Source of the DNA: Trachythela sp. YZ-2020
Taxonomy: Eukaryota > Cnidaria > Anthozoa > Malacalcyonacea > Clavulariidae
Direction of reading: 5' to 3'
NCBI GenBank assembly: GCA_016169945.1
Contig: JADLSH010000377.1
Span: forward strand, 2,038,001 to 2,102,000
Length of the DNA: 64,000 nucleotides
The translations under genes were made by a program, and so were the position numbers. The notes under the pieces were generated by a model. The model saw only the letters and a list, made by a program, of their open reading frames with translations. It was not told where the DNA came from and searched no databases. Of the stretch, positions 45,150 through 56,661 are shown one piece after another (the stretch's first letter is position 1; each line of letters opens with the position of its first letter).

Positions 45150-46990
45150 TCCTATCATTATTATTATTATTATAAAAATGAGTATTCCCCGTAGGGTTTT
45201 TCAATTCTTATTTGCAATAAAAGATTAACTATTTAATACTATTTACAAGATATGGAGTAATAAGAAAGCTAAGATCTATAATAAGTTTATAAAATGAGAT
45301 ATTAAGTTTTTGTTCACCTTTCAAAGTGTTGATTTTAGATGCTACGCTTTAATTTTGTTTTAAATGTTATTAACGGAAGTTTTTTCAATTCTTTATCTAA
45401 ACTACTCAATAACTTCACAGCTCCATATCTGAAACTTCTCTGTCCTGTTGTGGTTGAGCATAAGGGGATGTGTAGTGAGTTATTGTTTCTTGTCACACGA
45501 TCGTTTAATTCCATTCGTTTGTGAAATAGATCAGCCAGATATGGAGGAGCTAGGCCGTTCATGCATTTATAAATCATAACCATGTCTCTCTAACAGGAAG
45601 CCAACCAATATCACGTAGAACTGGTGTAATATGATCGTATTTTTTACCTTTAGCTATAATTCTGCACGCAAAATTCTGAACAGCTTGTAATTTCTTTATG
45701 TTTGATGAGCTCGTGTTTGACCAGACTGTAGAACAATAATATAATTTGTCCATGACCACAGCGCAAATAATGTAGATCAACGTATTTCGGTCGAAGCAGT
45801 GTTTGACGCGGTTTATTTGGCAAAGTTTCGCCATACACGCTGATGTAAGATGACTGATGTGCTTATTATAAGTCCAATTACAGTCTAGGGTCATTCCAAG
45901 ATCATTTGTAAAAGTGACAGGTTCAATTGTTTTATTTAAAAAATTCAAAGACATATTTTCTGGCAATGAGTTCAGCAACTGTCGTGTTCCAACTAGGAGA
46001 AACTTGGTTTTTCCGGGATTAATTAATAGCGCGTTTTTACAACACCATTCAGCCAGAAGACGAAGGTCCAACTCAAGCTTATGTTTAGCTTCTAACACTT
46101 TTTCGATGGGAATGACAATGATATTTTGGAATCGTCAACAAAAGATTTCAGCTCACTTGTTTGCGTCACTGTTGGAAGGTCATTTGTATATATACAAAAG
46201 AGCAATGGTGACAAGATGGCCCCCTGTGGCACACCATGAGTAATAGAGAGGTTATGTTTAACTTCTAACACTTTTTCGATGGGCAATGACAACGATATTT
46301 TGGAATCGTCAACAAAAGAGTTCAGCTCACTTGTTTGCGTCACTGTTGGAAGGTCATTTGTATATATACAAAAGAGCAATGGTGACAAGATGGCCCCCTG
46401 TGGCACACCATGAGCAATAGAGAGGGCAGCAGATAAAGATGACCCGATGCGGACTTTCTGAGCACGCCCGGTAATATATGGACATGGACGATGACGAACT
46501 CTAATTCTTTTTACTGGCGCATAAATTTTCAAGGTAGGTAATAAAGCATCGTTAAATTTTGATAGTTTAGCATTCACTTCATTTTCAGAAAAAATGATTG
46601 TATGAGCTTTTCATTCTTAAATGCAAGGTCTGCTGTAAATAATGTAGGGTTATAGTTTTTATAACTACGCACGGTGATGTGGCTTGGTGGTTGCTTAGGA
46701 AGATTTAAATTCTAAACCACGTACTCAGGGAAGTGATCGCTTATAGAAATGTCGGTAACACCACTTTTCTGTACTAATTCCGGGTTCGAGGTCATTACGA
46801 CGTCTATTAATGATCTACTAGTTCCAGTAATCCTTGTGGGTGAAGTAATCACTTGCTTAAGATTCAACTCGGAAACAAAATTTGTCAATGCCAGTCCATC
46901 ATGGTTTTCCTGTAAAAGATCACAGTTTAGGATAGTAATAGGCTTATTGAACGTTAAAGCATGGATCAACGAAGGTTTCAGGTTTTCTTT
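45150..46990 (-). mobile_element. Degenerate LINE with internal deletion and tandem duplication
   Basis: On the minus strand: an endonuclease end (46712-46969: LNLKQVITSPTRITG, SLIDVVMTSN, SISDHFPEYVV), a broken linker, then RT blocks HGVPQGAILSPLLFCIYTND and FVDDSKISLSL, ELDLRLLAEWCCKNALLINP, LGMTLDCNWTY, KLQAVQNFACRII and YKCMNGLAPPYLADLF, ending at 45335. RT blocks upstream of GVPQG are deleted. The 3' tail is ATT repeats near 45160. It is closely related to the plus-strand LINE at 58990-61770. Confidence 0.85.
46078..46420. repeat. Tandem duplication of the RT catalytic segment
   Basis: A unit of about 173 bp occurs twice in tandem, with CACTTTTTCGATGGG at 46096 and again at 46269. Each copy encodes GVPQG...LLFCIYTNDLP...FVDDSKISLS on the minus strand, so this pseudogene has two catalytic VDD segments in a row. 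The copies are almost identical. Confidence 0.85.
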
Positions 46991-47639
46991 TTTAGCGAAA
47001 GGGAAGTAGCTTTGTTGCGATCCGCGTAACTTCCGCTACTGATTATATCGGCATTCCGCGCTGTTTATCATATCCGCAATCCGCGCCACATAACCGCACT
47101 GATTACTCGGCAGGCAAAGTTTGCTCCTTAATCAGATATGATTATGACTTAAAAGTTGAAACAGACATGTACAGAAGCCATAATATTATGTTTTACATTC
47201 AACATTTAAACACTTACTTTATAAATCGAAGATAGGAATTCAAAACACGGTACCCCCTCTCAGACTCCGCTTATTATCACAAATTGTATTTTAGCGGAAG
47301 CTTTAAATATGTTTATATTAGAAGAAATATTATAAACAGGACGCGGTTACCGAAACGGATCCTAGTATATTGCAATAGTTCTACTGCACTAAAGTGCAGG
47401 CGAGCTAAAAATGATAAGGTCAGTGTTAAGTTAGAATAAGAGCATGGAGTTAAGATGTGTTTAGATGTTAAATAATTAGCATAATATGATTGCAAATTAT
47501 CGATTGACTGCAAATTTCGTTATTTTGATCATATTCTCACTTTACATATAAGAAATTCAAATGTAAAGACTATCAAAGCTGATGCCCCTGATATATTTAA
47601 TTAATTATCGTGTGGATTTTCGATGAGTTCGCCGGCGAT
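46991..47639. other. No gene recognised
   Basis: Begins with CG-containing words (GCGGATATGATAAACAGCGC in reverse) that form weak inverted pairs near 47030-47100. No ORF. Confidence 0.35.
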
Positions 47640-48200
47640 AGCGCCACAAAATCTTCAAACTTCAAACCTATGAGCTCTATTTGCTTTACATTAATGATTT
47701 ACCAAATGCTACGAGAACGGCAAATACTTTGCTTTTTGCGGATGACACTAGCATTTTCTATTCTCATTCGGATCCAAAACACCCAATTTCTGTGTTAAAT
47801 ACAGAAGCAACTGTTGTTATAATAACTGGATGAAATCCAACAAACTTTGCGTAAATATTAAGAAAACAAGTTATATTATCTTAAACCAAAGCACAAAAAA
47901 ATCAGTATCCACTCAGTGGGTATTGTTTACGATAATCAATGTCTCAAACATGAGAAAGGTATTTATATAGTTGAGAACCTTACGTAAATTATGTAAAAAA
48001 ATATCTAGATCTCGTTTTGAATTATCTACTAAAACAAAATTGTCTCTATATCACACATTGATATATCCTTATATCTCCCATACTGTAACATAGTTTGGTC
48101 ATCTACATGTCTCTAGTTTTAGTAGAATTCTGCTTCTTCTTCAGAAACGAATAGTGCCAGCTATAACGAATTCAGATTATAGGCGTATATTCTATATTGT
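47640..48200 (+). pseudogene. Non-LTR RT fragment with FADD motif
   Basis: In shifting plus-strand frames: LYINDLPNATRTANTLLFAD followed by DTSIFYSHSD, then KTSYIILNQSTKK, then thumb-like STKTKLSLYHTLIYPYISH, and KRIVPAITNSDYR. Both ends are missing and stops are present. The catalytic FADD is intact. Confidence 0.75.
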
Positions 48201-48264
48201 TCTCATATCTTACTCCTCCCTCCCCCCACCTGTTTCAATGTTGCATGCGATCAAGTCAACAGAC

Positions 48265-49137
48265 GACCTTTTTCCCCGAGCCGGCGCGAAGCGCCGTGCG
48301 AGGGTACTAATTCCGCTCGGAGATTTACACCCGGGTATGTGAAAACATTGTGGAATGCAAAGTCGTCCGCCATTTTGTTTTGTCATGGACGGGACTCGAC
48401 CTTTTCGTAAGTTATGCGCATGCGCAAGTTCAAGCCGAGAGAAGACTTGCATCTTGCAAACTTTTTTCAAAAATAGTTTTGCACTCATTTTATAAGTAAG
48501 TCTCTATGTAAGTAAGCTTATATGTTAACTCTACAAAACAAAAGGAAAAATTAACAAGAGGAGAAACAGTCGAAAGACCGAAAAAGGATCGTTTTAAACA
48601 GGCAAGTGTCTATTTTGCTGTTTTTTTGCATGTACGTTTGCTTTCATGCTTTGCCGATTTTTTAACATAGCATGCAGTATAGTTTGTGAATTTGAAAATG
48701 TCTAGATCATTCTGTGTGGTCAATACAACATTGATTGATCTTTAAGAGTTGATTTTAGTATTGATTCAAATATGTTATAGAAAAATAAAAGAAACATTAA
48801 ATCTCAAGTGCGAAGTATAAAAATACTCCTCGAAAAGCAGTCGAAGTTTTTTGAAAATTTCGAAACGTTTTCTGCAAGTCTAAGGTTGAATGTTACAGTA
48901 AATCAAAGCTAAAAGAGTACATAATAGCATATACCCACTTTATATAGTTGGGCAATTGATAATTTTATAGTTAAAAACAAAATAATATTTTGTACAAATT
49001 AAAATATAAAAAATATACAATGTTGCGTGTTACCATGGTTACATATTCGTCGACACAGTACTTCATGTTACAATAACTTTTGGGGAGTAAATTGTTTGGT
49101 TCAAATGGCGAGGGGTTCTGCATGCATGTATTTCTAG
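48265..49137 (-). repeat. Dispersed repeat family R, inverted copy
   Basis: Reverse complement of the family at 39636-40385. The GC hairpin terminus is at 48270-48305 and the family start (AGAAATACATGCATGCAGAA) at 49118-49137. Read on the minus strand it carries the full span from start to hairpin, about 870 bp, and is the most complete copy here. Confidence 0.8.
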
Positions 49138-49714
49138 TAAATTAAAGAAGTTATATATTTGTGGGATCAACAATGTGTGAAAGCATGTCAAAAGTAGATT
49201 GCCCCATAGTAAATTGTCTGGCTGGGGGATTGTTAACCCCCAAGCCAAATTAACCCAATCATGTGTCTGATTTATTATACTGTCTATCATGCAGCCCAGT
49301 AAACAGAGCTCAATCAATGTGACGCTCAAGCTTCGATACGTTAAGGATTGTTATGTCTGATATGGGGTGGAAAGCATAAATGTGAGTATCGATTTTTTCA
49401 CTATCCTTAACTCTATTCAAACAAAAGAGGTTGTAAAATGGCTTTTCCTAACATTGTTAGCTGACCAAAAAAGTTGATGAAATAAAACAAAATAATTGAC
49501 CCTATTGCCTTCAATTAAGCATGTCTTGATTTATTTATTTAAAAATCTTTACACACGGTAGCCACGTTAGTCCGATCCTGTCTGTTTTTCAGCGGCCGTG
49601 TGCTTAATTATGTAGAATAAAATATTCAGAATAAAATGCAGAGCGGAGTTAAATTTTAAAAATTTATTTTTACAAAGTTTGATAAATATTGAAAAATAAT
49701 TAATTTAGATTCCT
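49138..49714. other. No gene recognised
   Basis: AT-rich sequence between family R and an RT pseudogene. No supported ORF. Confidence 0.4.
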
Positions 49715-50786
49715 TAAATTCCACAATATGGCACCAGGATATCCAAATGTTCGCTTCAACGCATTTGTGTTTGACTTAGCAAGGATATAAATAAATGACT
49801 TAGGTTTGATTCCTCCTTGGTATTTTTATTGACCAAGGAGAAAAGTTTATCATCTCTTCTGCATTGAAGCGTATCCCATCCCAACTTGGAAAGGGTTTCA
49901 GTTGCGGATAAGCAGTAGTCGTCACCGGTGATAGCTCGAGCAGCTTTATTTTGTAATCGCTGTAATTGGTTTTTTAACAGTTATCCCATTCAAGAGCCCA
50001 ATATTCAAAATGAGGCAAGACTAACGCCTTGTATATTCTTTCAACACTTTTTTGCTCATTATGTTTTTCGCTCTGCGTAACACGCCTATACCGTTTGAGA
50101 CATTTTTGCATAATTATCTGATTAATAATCGAGGATATTTGAGGACATCGAGAATATTTGTTTTGTCAGCGTACTCAATGGTTTGATTATTTATGTGTAT
50201 ATGGGGGTCTCTCTCAATATGTGATAATCTTTGTCTGGACACAACTAGCATATATTCTGATTTAGTTGCATTCAACGTTAACTTATTTGCTAGAAGCCAA
50301 TAATGCAAGTTATTTAATTCTTCGTTTAATTTGGCTTCTATTTCCTGAACTGTTGCCACAGTGACAGTTACGTTAGTATCGTCAGCAAATAAAGCAGGTG
50401 TAGAATTTTTGAAGCAGTTCGGAAGATCATTTATGTAGATGAGAAATAATAGAGCGCCCAAATTTTACCCTTGTGGTACACCGGTTTTTACAAGTCTTTC
50501 AGATGAAAGAGTTTTCTTCAGTTTACAAACTTGGGTACGTTCGTTTATCTAAGACGTAAACCACAGTAATTCGTTTCCTTTTACCTCGTACAATTCTAAT
50601 TTCTTGATCAGCATGTTGTGATCAACGGTGCCAAAGGTCTTCTTCAGGTCAAGGAACACGACTCCGTTTATAAGCCCATTATCTATATTGATCATTCAAG
50701 AATCAGTTGTTGCTAATAAAGAGGTGAGAATGGAGTGTCCTTTACAAAAATCCGATTGATATTGGGAGAGACTTGGATTTATCTCT
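49715..50786 (-). pseudogene. Non-LTR RT pseudogene with FADD motif
   Basis: Minus strand, in order: QYQSDFCKGHSILTSLLATT, INGVVFLDLKKTFGTVDHNM, KLELYEVKGNELLWFTS, KTGVPQG, LGALLFLIYINDLPNC, the catalytic ALFADDTNV, LNEELNNLHYWLLANKLTLN and later thumb blocks with several stops. GVPQG is followed by a stop. It is the same family as 34330-35215, but keeps the catalytic Asp pair. Confidence 0.85.
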
Positions 50787-51459
50787 GAAGGCCAGAAATC
50801 CGAACACAAACATAAAATATTTTAAACCAGAAACTACAATGAAGTATTTTGGTGTGTGAGAGAATAGAAAGTGTGCCCTAAGGAAAAACGGCCAACTACG
50901 TATCCTTTCCTGAAAGATATCCGACGATTGAAGAATGATTGGAAATACGACATTTGTTTTGAACAAGAGCAGGATTCAACAAACAAAAATGGCTTTCATT
51001 CCTTCACCAAAAATACTTTATTTAAAAGACATAACGACTATATGAAGTTGTTCTTGGAGGTTTAAAGAAAGGTTAGAGCATTTTTCGTAATGCTTTATAG
51101 TTTATATAGTGTTTTACAACTTGAGTTTTGTGCTTTCCGACATTGCTAGGATACGTTTCATCACTTCGATTTCACATCGTTTGATTTTAATAAATCGTCT
51201 CGGTTTTTAAAAACATTTTAAGCCACAAGTCAAAAGAATACCTATAGTTTACTTTCTACTGTCTTCTTCGTAGCTTTATTGAAATTTGTCAGTGAACTTT
51301 GAAAGATTTTATACGAAAAAATTGCTTCTGGCAGCTAGCAATATTGTGTTATTAATTCACATCTTCTGAACCTGAAACCTTGAAGTTCTGCTGCCATGAC
51401 TATACTGTTCATGCACTTAATACTATTTAACTACAAAACTGGTAGATAAAAGGTGGTTA
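50787..51459. other. Unknown ORF and gene-free DNA
   Basis: A 64-residue plus-strand frame at 50871-51065 (KDIRRLKNDWKYDICFEQEQ) has protein-like composition but no known motif or confirmed splice sites. The rest is AT-rich without features. Confidence 0.3.
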
Positions 51460-52270
51460 AGAGTTTTATACAATGTAAATACTTAATTCGTACACATAAT
51501 AGATACTTCCAGGGCCGTACTCAGAAAATTTTCCAGGGGGGTTTAAGGTGGTTTCAACCGACTGCCAAAAACTACTACTTCCTAAAAAAAAATATTCCCT
51601 TTTTCTATTCTTTCTCTCGACTTGTTTCCTGCCGACTTGTTTTGTGCGACTTGTACTGTTTTGTGCCCACTCAAATCTCGCTTCTGCCGACTAAATCTCA
51701 AAATACAATTTATTGGGGGGGTGTGACTACCCGCCAAACCCCCCCGTAGATACGGCCCTGGATACTTCGTACACAAAGTAGACAATGGAGATACATCGTG
51801 CACAAAGTAGATGCTTCCTATAGAATCTAAGTACATCATACACGGATACATCAATGTGGATACATTGTGCACAATGCAGATATATCGTACCAAATGTAAA
51901 TACTTTCTGTACAATGTAGATACTTTTTACATAAATAGACACTTCATACACAATGTAGATGCATCCTACACAAAGTAGATGCATCGTATACAATGTATAG
52001 ATACATCGTACACAACGCAGATACTTCCCATACAATGTAGACACTTCATACACAATGTAGATACGTCATACACAAAGTAGATACTTCGTACACAATGTAG
52101 ATGTATCGTATACGAAGTAGATGCATCGTATACAATGTAGATATTTCGTACTCAATGTAGATATTTGGTACACAATATAGGTACCTCGTACGTACACAAA
52201 GTAGATACTTCGTATACACAAAGTAGATGCATCCTATTCAATGTAGATAATTCGTACATACTTAATGCCA
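51460..52270. repeat. Minisatellite, unit about 20 bp
   Basis: Degenerate units of ACACAAAGTAGATACTTCGT and variants (ACACAATGTAGATGCATCGT) run for about 0.55 kb after excluding the MITE at 51510-51760. Interrupted ORFs with repeated Y, I, V and H arise from the unit. Confidence 0.9.
51510..51760. mobile_element. 251-bp hAT-type MITE inside the minisatellite
   Basis: The ends are CAGGGCCGTA and TACGGCCCTG, flanked by the 8-bp duplication GATACTTC (51502-51509 and 51761-51768). The target word is itself part of the minisatellite unit; units lie on both sides. No coding capacity. Confidence 0.85.
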
Positions 52271-53750
52271 GCTATTCATGCCAGATTTTGAACAAGGAAG
52301 ATTGTTCGTTTCTACGGCCAACTAGGAAAACTCTTAAAAAAAATGCACAGCCCGCTCAGTACTGACACTCATCTCCTGGCACTATATGATAGGTATACGT
52401 GGAGTATTCATTAATTACCGCTCTTATTGAGATGTGCGATACATTTTATGAAAATATGGATAATGGTCAGTTGAATGGTGCTGTTTTTCTTGACATTCGG
52501 AAAGCCTTTGAATCAATTAATCACAAAATCCTTTTCCACAAGTTGAAATACCAATTCGGAATAACTAATGTTGAGTTGGGTTGGTTTGAATCTTATCTAA
52601 CAAATAGAGAGCAAGTTTGTATTGTTAATGGAAAAATGTCATCCTCAAAAATGAATGTTTGCGGTGTTCCGCAGGGATCGATTCTTGGTCCTTTATTGTT
52701 TTTACTTTACATTAATGATATTCCGTATTGCCTCAACAAAACGACGCCTTATCTCTATGCTGACGATACTAAAATTTCTTCAACCGGTAATAACCTAATG
52801 GAACTTACCGAAAATCTTAATAACGATTTTGGTCTTAATGGCTTTCTAGAAACAAGCTGCAACACCATCCAACTAAGACCAAACTAATGTACATAGGGTC
52901 AAAGCACAAAATTAATGCTATGAATTGTGATCTTCCTGTAATGCTAAATGATCAACCCATACCCCGAGTTAGTTCATTCACATGCCTTGGCGTTGCCCTA
53001 GACGAAAATCTTACCTGGAATGAGCATATTGAAACAATTTGTAAGAAAGTTGGGGCTGGCATAGGAATTATGAAACGCATGAAACCTTATCTTCCTACAA
53101 ACACCCTGCAAGCAATTTTTCGTGCGTTAATACAACCCTACTTTGATTACTGTTCTCCATTATATGGAGTTTGCGACAAACAACTGAAAGACAAATTCCA
53201 AAAGATTCAAAATCGTGCAGCGAGAATTATAGTTGGCACGAGCTACGAGACCAGATCTCCTGATGTTTTTCGATCTCTTGCTTGGGTAAATTTGGATACA
53301 AGTCGATGTACAATTAAATCTATACTGTTGTACAAAGTCTTGAATGATTATACTGGACCTAATTCGAAAGAGACATTGATCTGAAGAAATCTGATCCAAA
53401 CCAATTATGACCTCAGAAATGGTCACACTGATTTAGCCCTTGCTAAGCCAAAAAGAGAATTTCTTAAGAAACGTTTCACATTTAGCGGGGCTAAACTTTG
53501 GAGGAGTCTTCCCCTCGATACAAAACTAGCCGAATCAATTTACTCTTTTAAGAATTTATTGAAACAGAGTATTAACCGGGCACCTGTACTGTAATACTTT
53601 GCAATCCATGGGTCGCACAAAAATATTACTTATGTACTATTGTAAATATATTTATGTAAATATCTTGTAAATAGCTTTGTAATTTTTAATTGTTTGACGC
53701 CCCTCGTGGAAATCAACTAACCGTTGACGAGGCCAGCGTCATTAAATAGA
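52271..53750 (+). mobile_element. 5'-truncated non-LTR retrotransposon, relatively young
   Basis: Starts directly at the edge of the minisatellite and runs through most of RT to the ORF2 stop near 53595 and a 3' UTR with CCCCTCGTGGAAATCAACTA. The endonuclease is absent. The reading frame is broken by one shift and one stop only, making this the best preserved RT in the window. Confidence 0.8.
52399..53595 (+). pseudogene. RT of the 52.4-kb LINE, one frameshift and one stop
   Basis: Blocks in order: NGQLNGAVFLDIRKAFESIN, KYQFGITNVELGWFESYL, CGVPQGSILGPLLFLLYIND, catalytic YLYADDTKISS, then a +1 shift near 52838 leads into WLSRNKLQ and TKTKLMYIGSKHK, then TCLGVALDENLTW, ALIQPYFDYCSPLY, KIQNRAARII, a TGA at 53381-53383, RNLIQTNYDLRNGH and FTFSGAKLWRSLP. 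The domain order matches CR1/Jockey-type ORF2 from RT to the C terminus. Undoing only these two changes would leave a continuous frame. Confidence 0.85.
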
Positions 53751-56088
53751 GTTTTACTACCATTTACTACATATGCCGGCACGAAAAATTTGTCAAGGGA
53801 AAGTTGATCGAAAAACCTTGTTTGCCGTACACACGAACAAATAAACTCGTCAAAGAACTTCTCAATGAAAACCTGCTCGTCTATACGGGGCTTAAGTGTT
53901 AGCAATCAATAACAGCGATACAAGAATCTATAGCCGGACAGTGTAAGACATCCACGCTAACTCGATACTTGTCATCAATGGAAGAACAAAATAGTTATAC
54001 TTTTTTCCATACGCCTATTTAACTCAAGAAACTTGAAGATGGCACTACGTTAGATCTTTCAACTTTTTTATACAACCCCAATCCACTCATATCATGGATC
54101 GTGGGCTAGTATTGTCCCTGCTGATCGCGGATTTGTTATGATCTTCCAAGTTCCTTATCTTCATGTAATGATTGTGAAACAAACTACAAGCAAAATGGAG
54201 GAGGCTGACAAAGAATATCTTTTGGACGCAGTTTACAGCGTGATTAATATCCTGGACATATTCATTTATTGAAACTAGACTATCTGCAACGGTTACTTTT
54301 AAAATTGGATGTCGATGATTTCCATCGTTGACCAAGTCGGACAAGCATCAAATACCCTAAATAACATTGACCAAGCGAGTCAAAGGAGCCTAGTGCATAC
54401 CTTGTATCATGCAAGATGAAGAAACATGAGACTCTTGAATACAAAAAGTGCACTATAATGCAAAAACCCTAGGGAGCTACCTTAAAGGAACCTGTCGTTC
54501 GCATCTTCATCAATAACTTGTTTCTGAAACTCCAGTACAGCAGCTTCTTGACTTAAATTTGACAGAAAGGTGGTATCTTCGACTGGTGATGCTGAAAATT
54601 CTGCCTTATGCCCTCCATCACCAATAACTATTAGGGGAATTCCTAAAGTGTTATATACAGAACACATTATATATGTATATTACCACATCTTACTGCATCC
54701 TCCACCTCATGCACTCTTCAAATCCATATTTTACCACCCGCTCATTATCATTACTCATTATCAACCCCCTATTGCTGGATATTTCATCACACATTTATAT
54801 TATTCTCTCAACTGTCATACCAAAATGTTGATGGGCAGCTGCATTAAAATCTTTGTTGCATTCCTGTAAAGCATCTTTTTATTTCTGATGTAATTGCATC
54901 AGTTCAAATCTCATTTCAAAGTTTCATTTCATTTGCAGTATTATTTTCACTCTCAGAATCACTATTGTATGAAATGGGAAAACATGATCTTGTTAGATTT
55001 GCAGTGTAGTATGGTATCAACAACTATACATTTGGAAAGACAGCATCCATGCACGCCCAGCCACTGCCCTTGCACTATGGGACAACTTGTTTCCCTTTTG
55101 AAAAACTCCAGGTAAGTGAATTTCAAGTGTATGTCATGATCAAAATTCATGTCATGATCCCAGTTCCTGTGTATACATTTCAGTGTAATTCACCAATTTT
55201 AGATGCATGTTAATTTAATGTAAAATTTTAAATGATATTATTTGAAAAATATGTGGCAAATATCATCTGTCGGCGACTCTACATCAACATTCAGCGAAAC
55301 CTAAATTTGGCCCAACAAATTGTACCATGTAAACATACTGCACCTTAAAATGATTACTCCTAAGAAAACATGACTATGCAGTCTATATTACAGTAAACTG
55401 CAGATTTGTGTATGATCTAAAAAATTACCGCACTATAACTAACATGTTGCAAAATTGTCACATTTTTGTGTCTCTATTTGCATTTTTGTGTCTCTATGAG
55501 ATTTTGTTATTTCAATATTCTAGCAAACCTTGAATGCCTTACAAAAAATAATATGTTGAAGTTGGCTTATTGTGGGCACTTGTACATGTTCTAATACAGC
55601 TTTGGAAATTTTATGTGCGTGACAATTACAGTATATGTAATACCAATTACTGTATAAACAGTAGACCTTCTTATTCTCTCCCACTCATTAAAACTTTCTT
55701 CGTACAATAGATTTGCTAATCGAAAGCAAATGAAAATATGAATGTCTGAAATTGTAATCCCATCTATTTTCATTCCCATTACATTCGTCATCAATGCATT
55801 GTAGCCTACATTTGATTAATTGAAATGGCTGTTTATACGTTAGCGTAAGAAAGCCCACGCACAATACGCTGAATACAGGTATTATAATACAATATTACCT
55901 GTACCTGAGAAACGTATTTTCGAGATCTGGTCTTCTTCTCTATAAAATGCAAAAGGTAAAGTGTTTTAAAAATGCAATACCTAAATTTCCCTAAATCCCA
56001 CTTGTCCGAAAAAGATGTGTACATCATACCTTTTCTCTTGGAGGTGACTCGCTAACATGGTTTTTCTGATGTTCTTTCAACTTCCACA
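53751..56088. other. Upstream part of a Harbinger-type region, exons not resolved
   Basis: No motif-bearing ORF is clear. An AG-to-GTAAGT interval at about 54941-55113 on the plus strand could be a transposase exon, but its frame has a stop. A minus-strand 61-residue frame at 54482-54667 is unidentified. Terminal inverted repeats were not found. Confidence 0.3.
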
Positions 56089-56533
56089 TTGCAACTACTA
56101 TGCCACAAGTTAAAGAGGAGGCATGATGCCTTTATGCTGGCAGCAAGCCGTGTGTGTGCAAACTTACAGGAACTGGAGGATGCTAGAGGCAGGGGAGAAG
56201 GCTACGTCATTGATGGTGACCCAGGTTATGGCGTTACCAGATCCATCTTGGCACCATTCCAATTGTGCCAATTTGACAGAAGACCAGAAGCAGTTTAACA
56301 AAAGAATGAGCAAAGTCAGGGTTAGCGTTAAGTGGGATGTTGCAAAACTCACTACTTATTTCGCTTATTTAGATTTTAAGAAAAATTTGAGGGTCCTCTT
56401 GCAACCAGTGGCCAAATACTACATAGTAGGTGCTCTTATGACAAATTGCCATAAGTGCTTATATGGGTTCTTATCAAGTAAATTATTTGAGGTTGATCCA
56501 CCATGCCTGGGAACATATCTACTAAATGAGTAA
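56089..56533 (+). pseudogene. Harbinger-type transposase, C-terminal part
   Basis: Frame 1 reads KLKRRHDAFMLAASRVC, then YVIDGDPGYGVTRSILAPFQ; after a shift near 56270 the second frame gives LTEDQKQFNKRMSKVRVSVK, YFAYLDFKKNLRVLLQPVAK, YYIVGALMTNCHKCLYG and EVDPPCLGTYLLNE. GDxGY, LTxxQxxFNxxMSxVRVxVEW, FLDFKKNLK and CxNxHTCLYG are typical of the end of PIF/Harbinger DDE transposases. The usual VRVSVEW Glu has become VSVKW here, so the catalytic Glu seems lost in addition to the frameshift. Confidence 0.75.
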
Positions 56534-56661
56534 CACATTGTAAAATTTCAAAAAGCATTGTAAGTAACAACTTTTAATTAATGAACAACCTTGTTAAAAT
56601 ATGAACATGAATAACAAAGGAATAATATAAGAACAAACGTTAACGAATAAACTGTTAAATA

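Noticed and set aside
48210..48488. 92-residue minus-strand ORF
   Set aside because: It lies in the dispersed family R, is not conserved in the other copies, and has no motif.
51460..52270. Array of short repeats with ORFs rich in Tyr, Ile, Val and His
   Set aside because: Open frames follow from the 20-bp unit and are interrupted by a MITE; no protein is supported.
53717..53905. Minus-strand ORF downstream of the 52-kb LINE
   Set aside because: No motif; the sequence resembles transposon terminal DNA and not a gene.
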